Shown: positions 1 to 13,574 of the stretch, piece after piece
How positions within the stretch are numbered: the first letter of the stretch is position 1
Layout: each line of letters opens with the position of its first letter
From: CAYRVX01 sp964642165
Lineage (GTDB): Bacteria > Planctomycetota > Phycisphaerae > SM23-33
Direction of reading: 5' to 3'
Assembly (NCBI GenBank): GCA_964642165.1
Contig: CAZXOC010000023.1
Location: 1 to 42,506 of the forward strand
Length of the DNA: 42,506 nucleotides
Notes under the pieces: model-generated
Seen by the model: the letters and a program-made list of their open reading frames with translations, nothing else
The model's database searches: none
Told to the model about the DNA's origin: nothing
Position numbers and translations under genes: made by a program

Positions 1-2
1 TG

Positions 3-134
3 CTGGACGCCCAGTCGCCCTTCCGCCGGGGCAAGGCCGACGGAGAGGCCCGCTGCGCCGTCGGTTCCGACGGCACACCGCCCGCGCGCGGCTCGCGCGC
101 GCCCCGCGCGCTGACGGAGAGCGGCGGGCTTTGA
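3..134 (+). CDS. 3' end of an unidentified gene (partial)
   Basis: An open frame runs from the window edge to a TGA at 132-134, giving 43 residues (LDAQSPFRRG... to ...LTESGG L). Its third codon positions are almost all G or C, more so than in the alternative frame starting at base 1, which fits a real coding end in this GC-rich genome. I cannot recognise a family from so short and arginine/proline-rich a tail. It lies 68 bp upstream of the YedE-type gene on the same strand, so it may be part of the same selenium/sulfur transcription unit, but that is inference only. Confidence 0.35.
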   Translation: MDAQSPFRRGKADGEARCAVGSDGTPPARGSRAPRALTESGGL

Positions 135-202
135 CAGCCGCCGGGGCGGCGGGATATGATCTCCCGCGCCGGATGCCAAGGCACAGCCGCACGGGTGGTA
201 AG

Positions 203-1342
203 ATGAACCTCTGGAAACGCATCGGGACGGTTCCCGCTTCCGCGGTCGGACTGGCCGTGGTGGGCCTGCTGATCGGGGTCGCCGCGTCGCTGCTGGCCTG
301 GTGGGGCAACCCGCCGAACATGGGGATCTGCGTGGCCTGCTTCGAGCGCGACGTCGCCGGGGCGATCGGCCTGCACCGCTTCGCGCCGGGGCAGTACCTT
401 CGCCCGGAGGTCCCCGCCTTCGTGCTGGGGGCGCTGCTGGCGGCGCTGGCCTTCGGGGAGTTCAAGCCGCGCGGCGGGACGGCCCCCATGGCGCGGTTCC
501 TGCTCGGCGCGTTCGCGATGATCGGCGCCCTGGTCTTCCTGGGCTGCACGTGGCGGGCCTTCCTGCGCCTGGCCGGCGGCGACGGCAGCGCCTTGGGCGG
601 GCTGGCCGGCCTGGTCGTGGGGGTGGCCGTCGGCGCCCTGTTCCTGCGGCTCGGCTACACGCTGGGCGCGCCCCGGCCCGTGCCGGCGCTCGCGGGCCTG
701 GCCGGGCCCGCCGTGATGGTGCTGCTGCTGGGGCTGCTGCTTCTCGACGTCTCCTTCCAGTCCGGAGGGGCCGTCTTCGCCAGCGCGAGGGGGCCGGGCG
801 CCCTGCACGCCCCGATCGCCGTCTCCCTGATCGCCGGGCTGCTGATGGGGTTCCTCGGCCAGCGCAGCCGCTTCTGCACCATCGGAGGCATCCGCGACGC
901 CGTGCTGATCCGGAACGCCCGCCTGCTGGGCGGCGCGGCGGCGATGACGCTCGGTGCCCTGGCCGCCAACCTGGTCCTCGGGCAGTTCCGCGCCGCCGCG
1001 GCGGGCATGCCCATCGCGCACTCGGATCACCTGTGGAACTTCCTGTCGATGGCGCTGGCGGGCCTGGCCTTCTGCCTGGCCGGCGGATGCCCGGGGCGGC
1101 AGCTCTTCCTCTGCGGCGAAGGCAGCACGGACGCCTCCGTGTTCGTGATGGGCACGATCGTGGGCGCGGCCGTGGCGCACAACTGGGCCCTCGCCGGCGC
1201 GCCGGACAAGACCGTGCTGGGCGTGCTGCGAGTGGGCGGCCCCGGGCCCTACGGAAAGGTCGCCGTCATCGCGGGACTGGTGTTCTGCGTGGCGCTGGGG
1301 CTGACCGCGCGCCAACGCAAGGGGCGCGGCGAGTCGAACTGA
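203..1342 (+). CDS. yedE: YedE/YeeE-family selenium (or sulfur) transporter
   Basis: A polytopic inner-membrane protein of 379 residues with roughly ten hydrophobic segments. The YeeE/YedE hallmarks are visible: RSRFCTIGGIRD around C225 and AGGCPGRQLF around C296, plus further cysteines at 43, 46 and 115. In the characterised relative TsuA, cysteines of this kind relay thiosulfate through the membrane; the YedE branch is linked to selenium by genomic context. I chose the ATG at 203 because the longer frame from a TTG at 131 adds a non-hydrophobic arginine-rich stretch, whereas MNLWKRIGTV leads straight into the first helix. A DUF3343 gene and a cysteine desulfurase follow, the usual company of YedE in selenium-using bacteria. 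The exact substrate is not shown by the sequence. Confidence 0.85.
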   Translation: MNLWKRIGTVPASAVGLAVVGLLIGVAASLLAWWGNPPNMGICVACFERDVAGAIGLHRFAPGQYLRPEVPAFVLGALLAALAFGEFKPRGGTAPMARFLLGAFAMIGALVFLGCTWRAFLRLAGGDGSALGGLAGLVVGVAVGALFLRLGYTLGAPRPVPALAGLAGPAVMVLLLGLLLLDVSFQSGGAVFASARGPGALHAPIAVSLIAGLLMGFLGQRSRFCTIGGIRDAVLIRNARLLGGAAAMTLGALAANLVLGQFRAAAAGMPIAHSDHLWNFLSMALAGLAFCLAGGCPGRQLFLCGEGSTDASVFVMGTIVGAAVAHNWALAGAPDKTVLGVLRVGGPGPYGKVAVIAGLVFCVALGLTARQRKGRGESN

Positions 1343-1361
1343 CGCGCGGCGGCGAGAGACC

Positions 1362-1595
1362 ATGGATCACGAGCTCCAGGGCGTGGTTGTCTTCCACAGC
1401 ATGCACACCCTCTTCGTCCTGAAGCGCGAGCTCGCGCGACGCGGCGTGGAGGCTCGGGCCGTCCCCACACCGCGGCAGCTCAGCTCCGACTGCGGCAGCG
1501 CGCTGCTCGTACCCGTGGCCGAGCTCGACACCGTGCGATCCGTCGTCGCGGAGCACGAACTCGACATACAGGGCATCCATGAGCTCGATAACTGA
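1362..1595 (+). CDS. DUF3343 putative Se/S carrier-like protein
   Basis: A small soluble protein of 77 residues. It starts with a beta strand and short helix (VVVFHSMHTLFVLKREL) and carries the DUF3343 signature PRQLSSDCGSALLVP, in which C47 sits after two serines. Family members are usually found beside yedE, yedF and class-V aminotransferases in selenium metabolism, and the cysteine is thought to carry the chalcogen; that role is inferred in the literature and not visible here. The start is 19 bp after yedE. Its last 17 bp overlap the start of the following cysteine desulfurase, so the two are probably translationally coupled. Confidence 0.8.
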   Translation: MDHELQGVVVFHSMHTLFVLKRELARRGVEARAVPTPRQLSSDCGSALLVPVAELDTVRSVVAEHELDIQGIHELDN

Positions 1596-2730
1596 CGCTG
1601 TCTACCTGGACCACGCGGCGACGTCCTGGCCGAAGCCGGACTCCGTGCGGCGGTGTGTGCTCGCGTGCTTCACAGAGCTGTTTGTCAACGCGGGGCGCAG
1701 CGGCCACGCCGCCTCGCTGCGAGCCGCCGAGCGGGTTTTCGAAACGCGCGAGAAGCTGGCCTCGCTGCTTGGCGTGGGCGAGTCGGGCGACCTCGTCTTC
1801 ACGTCCGGCGCGACCGAGGGGATCAACCTGATCCTGAAGGGCTTCCTGAAGCCCGGGGACCTCGTGTTCGTCTCGCCGATGGAGCACAACGCGGTGATGC
1901 GGCCGCTCCTGGGGCTGGCGGAGACGCGAGGGGTCCGCGTGGAGGCCCTGCCGGCGGATCGGTTCGGGCGGGTGGACTGGGACGCCGCGCGACGGATGGG
2001 GCGCGACGATCCGCCTCGCCTGGTGGCCGTCGCTCACGCCTCGAACGTCAACGGCGCGGTCCAGGACCTCGCCGCGCTGCGCGAGGCCTTGCCGGATTCG
2101 GCGCTGCTCGTGGACGCCGCCCAGACCGCGGGCGTCCTGCCGATCGACGTGGGCAGGGACGGGATCGACTTCCTCGCCCTGTCCGCACACAAGGGCCTGC
2201 TCGGGCCGACCGGGCTGGGCGCGACGTACCTCCACCCGCGACACGACGTGCGCCCCTTGCTCGAAGGCGGCACGGGAAGCCGTTCGGCAGACACCCGCCA
2301 CCCGGAGTTCCGCCCCGACCGCTACGAGGCGGGCACGCTGAACCTGCATGGCATCGCCGGCCTGAGCGGCGCCCTGGAGCACCTGGGGCGGGCCGACCTG
2401 GGAGGCGAGCGCAAGAGGAGATTGACCGGGATCCTGGTCGCGGCCTTGGTCGAGATGCCGGGTGTCCGGGTGCACTCCCCGGCTGACGGCTCGGCCCTCA
2501 TGGCGGCGTTCACCGTGGAGCACCTGCCGCCCGACCGGGTCGCCCGGCGTCTCGAGCACGAATACGGGATCCTCTGCCGCCCCGGTCTCCAGTGCGCGCC
2601 GAGGGCCCACCGGCACCTCGGGACGTTCCCCGCCGGCGTGGTGCGGCTGTCCCCGGGATTCGGGAACACCGAGGCCCAGATGCGCCGCGCCGCCGACGCC
2701 GTGGGGCACATCGCCGGCGAGGCCCGGTGA
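1579..2730 (+). CDS. Cysteine desulfurase-family aminotransferase class V (EF2568-like)
   Basis: A fold-type I PLP enzyme of 383 residues, full length for the family. The PLP lysine is K205 in ALSAHKGLLGP. The PLP-binding aspartate and glutamine lie in LVDAAQTAGV (about 178-186), and TSGATEGIN (75-83) forms the phosphate cup. A catalytic-type cysteine, C339, lies in GLQCAPRAHRHLGT, and the C-terminus has the typical VRLSPGFGNT. This matches the cysteine desulfurase branch (TIGR01977 type) that accompanies selenium-dependent molybdenum hydroxylase genes. It would take sulfur or selenium from (seleno)cysteine, giving alanine and an enzyme-bound persulfide or perselenide. The overlap with the DUF3343 gene suggests that protein as acceptor (inference). 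Confidence 0.85.
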   Translation: MSSITDAVYLDHAATSWPKPDSVRRCVLACFTELFVNAGRSGHAASLRAAERVFETREKLASLLGVGESGDLVFTSGATEGINLILKGFLKPGDLVFVSPMEHNAVMRPLLGLAETRGVRVEALPADRFGRVDWDAARRMGRDDPPRLVAVAHASNVNGAVQDLAALREALPDSALLVDAAQTAGVLPIDVGRDGIDFLALSAHKGLLGPTGLGATYLHPRHDVRPLLEGGTGSRSADTRHPEFRPDRYEAGTLNLHGIAGLSGALEHLGRADLGGERKRRLTGILVAALVEMPGVRVHSPADGSALMAAFTVEHLPPDRVARRLEHEYGILCRPGLQCAPRAHRHLGTFPAGVVRLSPGFGNTEAQMRRAADAVGHIAGEAR

Positions 2731-2851
2731 GGAAGCGGCAGGTCGAGCCCCGATCCCAGAGGAACCTGCGGCCGCCGCGCCGGATTAGACAGTGTGGATT
2801 CGCCGGCCCGTGCCGGCCCAACGTGCCGGACCCGTCGTGCAGAGGAGTGCC

Positions 2852-4219
2852 ATGTCGCCGCTGCCGGGAACGATGATCCGCCGACGCGGGTTCCTCAAGC
2901 GGGCCGGCTGCGCCGTCGCCGGGGCCGTGGGGTTCCCGCACGTCGTGTCGTCCGCGGCGTTGGGCAAGGGCGGCCGGGCCGCGCCCAGTGAGCGGATCGC
3001 CGTCGGCTGCATCGGGGTGGGCAACCGCGGCCGGCAGGTGATGAGGAACTTCCTGGCCCAGGACGACGCCCGGGTGGTGGCCGTCTGCGACGTCAAGAGC
3101 CGCGAGCTGGCCCACGCGCGGGGTTTCGTGAACCGGCACTACGGCGGTCGCGGCTGCGCGGCCTGCGCGGACTTCCGCGAGCTGGTCGCCCGCGAGGACA
3201 TCGACGCGGTCCTGATCGCCACGCCGGACCACTGGCACGTGCCGATGGCCTTGGCGGCGGCCCGCGCCGGCAAGGACATCTACCTCGAGAAGCCGATGGG
3301 GCTGAGCCTCGCCGAGGACCAGGCCCTGCGGGCGGCCGTGCGCCGGTACGCGACCGTCTTCCAGTTCGGCACGCAGCAGCGCTCCGACGCGCGGTTCCTC
3401 CTGGCCTGCGAGCTGGTCCGCACGGGGCGGATCGGCGAACTGCACACCGTCAACGTCTGGAACCCCGCCAGCCGCGCCGGCGGCTCGACGAAGCCCGCGC
3501 CCGTCCCGGACTACCTGGACTACGACACGTGGCTGGGCCCGGCGCCCTTCGCGCCGTACACGAAGCACCGCTGCTCCAACCTGTTCCCCGGCAGCGGCGA
3601 CCCGTACAAGATCTGGCCGTTCATCTCGGACTACTGCCTGGGGTGGGTCGCCGGCTGGGGGGTGCACTCGCTGGACATCGCCCTGTGGGGCGGCGGCGGG
3701 CGGCTCGCCGGGCCGTTCGAGATCCGCGGCGCGGGCACGTTCCCCGCCGAGGGGGCGTGCGACACGGCCACCGACTGGGACATCACCCTCCGCTACGCCC
3801 ACGGCGTGACCGTGCACTTCAGGTCCGAGCCCGCCCCGGCCGACTGGCGGCGACGCTACGGCGGGATCGGCGATCACGGCACGGCCTTCGAGGGCACCGA
3901 GGGATGGGTCCACGTGGACCGCTCGAGGGTCACCGCTCACCCGAAGGGCCTGCTGAAGACCACGTTCGGCGGGGACGAAGCCCGGCTGCACAGGAGTGTC
4001 GACCACGTGGGCGACTTCCTGGCCGGCATCCGCCGCCGCGCCGCGACGGTCTGCCCCATGGACGCCGCCATCGCCGCCGACACGCTCTGCCAGGTCAGCG
4101 CCATCGCCCTGCGGCTTCAGCGGACGCTTCGGTGGGACGCCGCGGCCGAGCGGTTCGCCGGCGACGATGAGGCCAACCGCTTGCTCACCCGGGCCCTGCG
4201 CAGCCCGTGGCACGTGTAG
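2852..4219 (+). CDS. Gfo/Idh/MocA-family oxidoreductase with twin-arginine signal
   Basis: An NAD(P)-dependent sugar or cyclitol oxidoreductase of 455 residues. A Tat signal (IRRRGFLKRAG at 9-19, then a hydrophobic stretch) precedes the Rossmann motif IGVGNRG (54-60). The family lysine-containing EKP is at 146-148, after the conserved ATPDHWH (123-129). The C-terminal half contains the alpha/beta substrate domain, including GVHSLDIALW. I chose the ATG at 2852, not the longer frame from 2792, because AGAGGAG lies 5 bp upstream and the Tat motif then sits near the N-terminus. Exported Gfo/Idh/MocA proteins are very common in Planctomycetota and related phyla. Substrate unknown. It stands alone, 121 bp after the desulfurase. 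Confidence 0.88.
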   Translation: MSPLPGTMIRRRGFLKRAGCAVAGAVGFPHVVSSAALGKGGRAAPSERIAVGCIGVGNRGRQVMRNFLAQDDARVVAVCDVKSRELAHARGFVNRHYGGRGCAACADFRELVAREDIDAVLIATPDHWHVPMALAAARAGKDIYLEKPMGLSLAEDQALRAAVRRYATVFQFGTQQRSDARFLLACELVRTGRIGELHTVNVWNPASRAGGSTKPAPVPDYLDYDTWLGPAPFAPYTKHRCSNLFPGSGDPYKIWPFISDYCLGWVAGWGVHSLDIALWGGGGRLAGPFEIRGAGTFPAEGACDTATDWDITLRYAHGVTVHFRSEPAPADWRRRYGGIGDHGTAFEGTEGWVHVDRSRVTAHPKGLLKTTFGGDEARLHRSVDHVGDFLAGIRRRAATVCPMDAAIAADTLCQVSAIALRLQRTLRWDAAAERFAGDDEANRLLTRALRSPWHV

Positions 4220-4278
4220 GCGGGCGCGCCGAGCGAAGCAGCACCCAGCGCCTTGTCGCCAAGCCAGGCCCGCCGACG

Positions 4279-5391
4279 TCAGGACGCGCCCGCGAGGCCC
4301 TTGCGCTCGGTGCCGAGCGCGTCGGCGGCGATCATGGCGTCGATGACGCTGTCGGCGGTCACCTCGAAGGGGTGGTTCCGGCAGAGCGAGCCCTCGCCGG
4401 CGCAGATCTCGCCGATGGCCTGGAGGCGCTCGCGCGTCACGTCCTTCAGGCCCAGGTCGGCGAAGGTCACCGGCAGGCCGGCGGCGACCTCGAAGTCCAC
4501 GATCTCGTGCTTCCGCGCGACGGGCATCTCGACGTCGAGGCAGAGCTGGCTGATCACGCCGAAGCCGACCTCGTGGCCGTGCATGAGGTGGTGGCATTCG
4601 GGGAACGACGGCAGGCAGTTGGCGACCATGTGCGCCGTGGCGACCCCGCCGCTCTCGAAGCCCAGCCCGCTGAGCAGGACGTTGGCCTCGACGACCTTCT
4701 CGACGGCCGGGGTGACTCCGTGACGCTCCACGGCGCGCTTCGCCGCCAGCCCGTGCTCCATCAGCACGTCGTAGCACAGCCGCGCGATCGCCATGGCGGC
4801 CATCGTCGCGGCGCCCCCGGCGAGGTTCATCGCCCGGGTCTGGAAGCACGCCTCGGCCTCCACCCAGGTGCCCAGGGCGTCGCCCATGCCGGCGACGAAC
4901 GCCTCGACGGGCCCCTCGGCGATCACCTGCGTGTCGACGAGGACGAGGTCGGGGTTGCGCCCCCAGCTCTCGAAGCCGAGGCAGTGGCCCTCCTCGTCGT
5001 ACCAGACGGTGTACGAGCTGGTGGGCGAGTCGTTGGAGGCGATGGTGGGCACGGTGACCATGGCGATGCCCGCCTGGTGCGCGGCGGCCTTGGCCGTGTC
5101 GAGCGTCTTTCCGCCCCCGACGCCGATGGACGCGTCGGCGCCGCCGTCCCGGGCGATCTGCGCGACGCGGGCGGCCTCAGGTTTGGTGGAATCGCCCTGG
5201 AAGTCCACGTCGATCGCCTCCAGCCCCGCCTCGGCGAGGCTGGCGAGCACCGTCTCGCCGACGATGCCCTTGACGCGCGAGTCCCAAAGCACCAGCGGCT
5301 TGCGGGCGAAGGCGCTCACGAGGGCGCCGATCTCGCCGAGAACGCCTCTTCCCTGCACGTACTTCCTCGGGGCGATGAGCACGGATTTCAT
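4279..5391 (-). CDS. gldA: Glycerol dehydrogenase
   Basis: A 370-residue metal-dependent dehydrogenase that oxidises glycerol to dihydroxyacetone with NAD. The nucleotide loop GVGGGKTLDTAK (90-101) and TIASNDSPTSSYTVW (116-130) are typical of GldA. The three metal ligands expected from the Bacillus enzyme are present: D171 in GMGDALGTW, H254 in ATAHMVANCLP and H271 in MHGHEVGFG. I chose the ATG at 5391 because MKSVLIAPRKYVQGRGVL matches the family N-terminus; the longer frame to 5637 runs back over the divergent promoter region and into glpD. It is divergent from glpD, and the two share 218 bp of upstream DNA. Confidence 0.92.
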   Translation of the reverse strand: MKSVLIAPRKYVQGRGVLGEIGALVSAFARKPLVLWDSRVKGIVGETVLASLAEAGLEAIDVDFQGDSTKPEAARVAQIARDGGADASIGVGGGKTLDTAKAAAHQAGIAMVTVPTIASNDSPTSSYTVWYDEEGHCLGFESWGRNPDLVLVDTQVIAEGPVEAFVAGMGDALGTWVEAEACFQTRAMNLAGGAATMAAMAIARLCYDVLMEHGLAAKRAVERHGVTPAVEKVVEANVLLSGLGFESGGVATAHMVANCLPSFPECHHLMHGHEVGFGVISQLCLDVEMPVARKHEIVDFEVAAGLPVTFADLGLKDVTRERLQAIGEICAGEGSLCRNHPFEVTADSVIDAMIAADALGTERKGLAGAS

Positions 5392-5609
5392 GTCGATGGC
5401 TCTCCCGTGTCTGTCCGGCCGGGCCGGCGGCCAGCCACCATGATGGCGAGTCGTGCCCCGCAGACAAGGGCAATCTCCCGCCGTCGAGGCGCCCTCGTCG
5501 GCGGCCGCGCGGGCGACGCCGTTGACACACGCAAGCGGCCGCGGTAGTACGTGGCTCCGTAACGAGGCCCCGGTCGCCGCTCGCCACACCGTCGCCACAA
5601 AGGAACCAC
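5392..5609. promoter_or_regulatory. Divergent gldA/glpD intergenic region
   Basis: These 218 bp separate two divergently transcribed glycerol-oxidation genes and must hold both promoters. I see a ribosome-binding site for glpD (AAAGGA at about 5599-5604) but no clear sigma-70 boxes or operator palindrome. Confidence 0.5.
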
Positions 5610-7304
5610 GTGTCCACAGATCGCCGAAGAGAGACACATCAACATCTTCGCGATCACGCCGAGGTCCCGGTCCTGATCGTGGGCGGGGGCATCAACGGGG
5701 CGGGGCTGTTCCGCGAGCTGGCCCTGCAAGGGGTGGACTGCCTGCTGGTGGACCGCGCCGACTTCGCCGCGGGCGCCAGCTCGGGCTCGTCGCGGATGAT
5801 CCACGGCGGCCTGCGGTACCTGGAAAAGCGGGAGTTCCGCCTGGTCCGGGAGTCCCTGCGGGAACGCAACCTGCTCCTGGCCAACGCCGCCCACTACGTC
5901 GCGCCCCTGAAGACGACCGTCCCGCTGCCGTCGTGGTTCGGCGGGCTGCTTCGGTCGATCCTGATCTTCCTGGGCTTCGGCGTCCGGCCCGGCCATCGCG
6001 GCGTGCTGCCCCTGAAGCTCGGCCTGTGGTACTACGACTTCGTCACGCGGAAGAACCGCAGAACGCCCAAGCACTACTTCACGTCGAGGGCCGAATCCCT
6101 CCGCAGCATCCCCGGCCTGAAACCCAACATCGTGGGAACGGCCACGTACTGGGACGCGTGGATCACCCAGGCCGAGCGGTTGTGCATCGAGCTGATCCAG
6201 GACGCCTGCGCCGCCAACCCGAACTGCCGCGCCCTCAACTACACCCAGCCGCGGGCCGTCGAGGGCGGCGCGATCGTGCTGGAAGACGCCGTGCTCGGCG
6301 AGTCGCTCACGGTGCGGCCGGAGGTCGTCGCCAACGCCACCGGCGCCTGGGTGGACAAGACCAACGCCCACCTGGGCCTCGAGACGCAGTTCATGGGAGG
6401 CACGAAGGGTTCGCACCTGGTGGTCGACTGCCCGGCGCTGCACGAGGCGCTGGACGGGCAGGTCTACTACCAGCACGACGACGGGCGCGTGTGCATCGTC
6501 TTCCCGTTCCTGGACAGGGTCATCATGGGCTCCACGGACATCCGCGTGGACGACCCCGACGAGGCGTGCTGCGACGACGACGAGGTCGCCTACATGCTCG
6601 CGACCCTGCGCGGCGTCTTCCCGGGCGTGGCGATCTCGCGGAAGGACATCGTGTACGCCTACTGCGGCGTGCGCCCGCTGCCGAGCAGCGCCGGCGTCAC
6701 CGCGAACATCAGCCGCGGGCACAGCCTTCGCGTCGTCGAGCCGCAGGGCGATCGGGCGTTCCCCGTCTACTGCCTGATCGGCGGCAAGCTGACGCCCTTC
6801 CGCGCGTTCGCGGAGATGACGGCCGACGCGATCCTGACGCGCCTCGGCACCGCCCGGCGATGCACCACCGAGGACGTGCCGATCGGCGGCGGCAGGGACT
6901 TCCCCGCCGACGAGCGGCAGAAGGCCGAGTGGATCGCGCGCGTCGCCGGGGAGACGGGGCTGGCCCCGTCGCGGGTGGGCGTGCTGCTGGAGCGCTACGG
7001 GACGTCGGCCCGGGCCTACGCGGCGTGCGCCGACGCCGCGGCCCAGCGCCCCCTCCGCTCGCTGCCGAGCTACACGGTCGGCGAGATCACTCGGATCGCC
7101 ACGGAGGAGTACGTCGAGCACCTGGGGGACCTCCTCTGCCGGCGAAGCCTCATCGCGCTGCTCGGGCAGGCCAGCGAGGAGGTCCTCTCCGAGATCGCCC
7201 AGGTCCTCGCGGGGGCTCTCGGGTGGGATGCGGCCCGGACGCGGGAGGAGGTGGACCGGGCGCTGGGCGAGGTGCGGGTGCCGTCGCGTCCGGCTGCGCC
7301 GTGA
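5610..7304 (+). CDS. glpD: FAD-dependent glycerol-3-phosphate dehydrogenase
   Basis: A 564-residue flavoprotein that oxidises sn-glycerol-3-phosphate to dihydroxyacetone phosphate and passes electrons to quinone at the membrane. The FAD dinucleotide motif VLIVGGGINGAG lies near residues 22-33. GlpD-typical blocks follow: ASSGSSRMIHGGLRYLE, ATGAWVD, GTKGSHLVV, VIMGSTDI and CGVRPL. The length fits the family, including the C-terminal helical cap. The start is a GTG at 5610 preceded by AAAGGA 5 bp upstream. It is divergent from gldA. No glycerol kinase or facilitator is in the window, so the source of glycerol-3-phosphate (lipid turnover or an unlinked glpK) is open. Confidence 0.93.
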   Translation: MSTDRRRETHQHLRDHAEVPVLIVGGGINGAGLFRELALQGVDCLLVDRADFAAGASSGSSRMIHGGLRYLEKREFRLVRESLRERNLLLANAAHYVAPLKTTVPLPSWFGGLLRSILIFLGFGVRPGHRGVLPLKLGLWYYDFVTRKNRRTPKHYFTSRAESLRSIPGLKPNIVGTATYWDAWITQAERLCIELIQDACAANPNCRALNYTQPRAVEGGAIVLEDAVLGESLTVRPEVVANATGAWVDKTNAHLGLETQFMGGTKGSHLVVDCPALHEALDGQVYYQHDDGRVCIVFPFLDRVIMGSTDIRVDDPDEACCDDDEVAYMLATLRGVFPGVAISRKDIVYAYCGVRPLPSSAGVTANISRGHSLRVVEPQGDRAFPVYCLIGGKLTPFRAFAEMTADAILTRLGTARRCTTEDVPIGGGRDFPADERQKAEWIARVAGETGLAPSRVGVLLERYGTSARAYAACADAAAQRPLRSLPSYTVGEITRIATEEYVEHLGDLLCRRSLIALLGQASEEVLSEIAQVLAGALGWDAARTREEVDRALGEVRVPSRPAAP

Positions 7305-7487
7305 ACGAAGGGGATAGCGCGGGGCGATGCCCGTAGGCGGCTTTTGCTGCTAAACCGGTCGGCCGAATCAGGCGAATACCCTACTGACGGAGCAGTGGGT
7401 GCGCGCTCCGGCCAGAGGGTCCCATGTCCGTAGGGAACCACCTGTGAACGGGGAGGGGCTCCCGATGCCGGCAGGAAGGAAGGTCCG
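7305..7487 (+). promoter_or_regulatory. Leader region of the hybrid kinase with possible alternative hairpins
   Basis: The 183 bp between glpD and the kinase include CCCTACTG (7379-7386), which can pair with CAGTGGG (7393-7399), leaving one bulged base. The same CCCTAC can instead pair perfectly with GTAGGG at 7430-7435, so two mutually exclusive folds are possible. The kinase ribosome-binding site AGGAAGGAAGG is at 7473-7483. I do not recognise a known riboswitch class here. Confidence 0.3.
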
Positions 7488-11084
<3,597 letters not shown>

Positions 11085-11138
11085 TGCGCCTCACGAACCG
11101 CGCGGAGGGGCGCGGCGCACAGAAACCACCCCACAAAT

Positions 11139-11378
11139 CTATACGGCAACGGACGTCGGGAAGGGCGCCCGGTCCGCGTCGTCACGCACGGCCGCGCGAT
11201 CGGGTCTCCTCGCCATCCTGCGGAGGCACCTCGCGTATTTCGCGTACTCGGCCGAGGCGAGGACCCGCCCCTCCATCGCCAGTTCCAGTTGCCTCCGGCG
11301 GGCCCATGCCAGCCGGGGCAGCGCCTCGGTGGAACCGGCCGTCACATGCGCTTCTGGACGTGGGTTCGCGGCTGGCAT
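11139..11378 (-). CDS. Possible small protein of 79 residues, unknown
   Basis: An ATG at 11378 is preceded, on the - strand, by AAAGGA about 8 bp upstream, which makes this frame more credible than most short frames here. The product is basic and hydrophilic, with an alpha-helical middle (ARRRQLELAMEGRVLASAEY) and no membrane segment or signal peptide. I recognise no family. It lies about 190 bp downstream of the ABC ATPase stop on the same strand. It could equally be a chance frame in GC-rich DNA. Confidence 0.3.
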   Translation of the reverse strand: MPAANPRPEAHVTAGSTEALPRLAWARRRQLELAMEGRVLASAEYAKYARCLRRMARRPDRAAVRDDADRAPFPTSVAV

Positions 11379-11397
11379 TCTGGTCGTCCTTTCCAGT

Positions 11398-11427
11398 CTT
11401 CTGGCCGGACGCCCGGCCTGTCAGAAG
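11398..11427. repeat. Two-part inverted repeat (hairpin)
   Basis: CTTCTG (11398-11403) pairs with CAGAAG (11422-11427), and the inner GCCGG (11404-11408) pairs with CCGGC (11413-11417), leaving a four-base bulge and a four-base loop. It sits upstream of the small ORF and in the gap between convergent genes. It could act as a terminator or leader structure, but there is no T-run. Confidence 0.35.
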
Positions 11428-11567
11428 GTAAGACGCCACCTGGGCGCGGAGGTTTCACCGATCTTGGAGATAATCTCACTTCGCCGGGCCTGCGGCGGGC
11501 GGATTCGCGGCCCGGGGATGTCGCGCCCCGCCGCGCAGGCGGCCGGGGCGGCGCCGAATAGGCCCCC

Positions 11568-13570
<2,003 letters not shown>

Positions 13571-13574
<4 letters not shown>

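Larger units (their letters stand above)
11085..11567. other. Region between convergent kinase and ABC ATPase genes
   Basis: This 483-bp gap lies between two convergent genes. It contains one possible small - strand ORF (11139-11378), a two-part hairpin (11398-11427) upstream of that ORF, and otherwise very GC-rich sequence in which I see no RNA gene or repeat. Confidence 0.5.

Noticed and set aside
83..101. Eight-base-pair GC-only inverted repeat with a three-base loop near the left edge.
   Set aside because: It lies inside a probable coding end and has no T-run, so I do not call it a terminator; such alternating CG tracts are expected at this composition.
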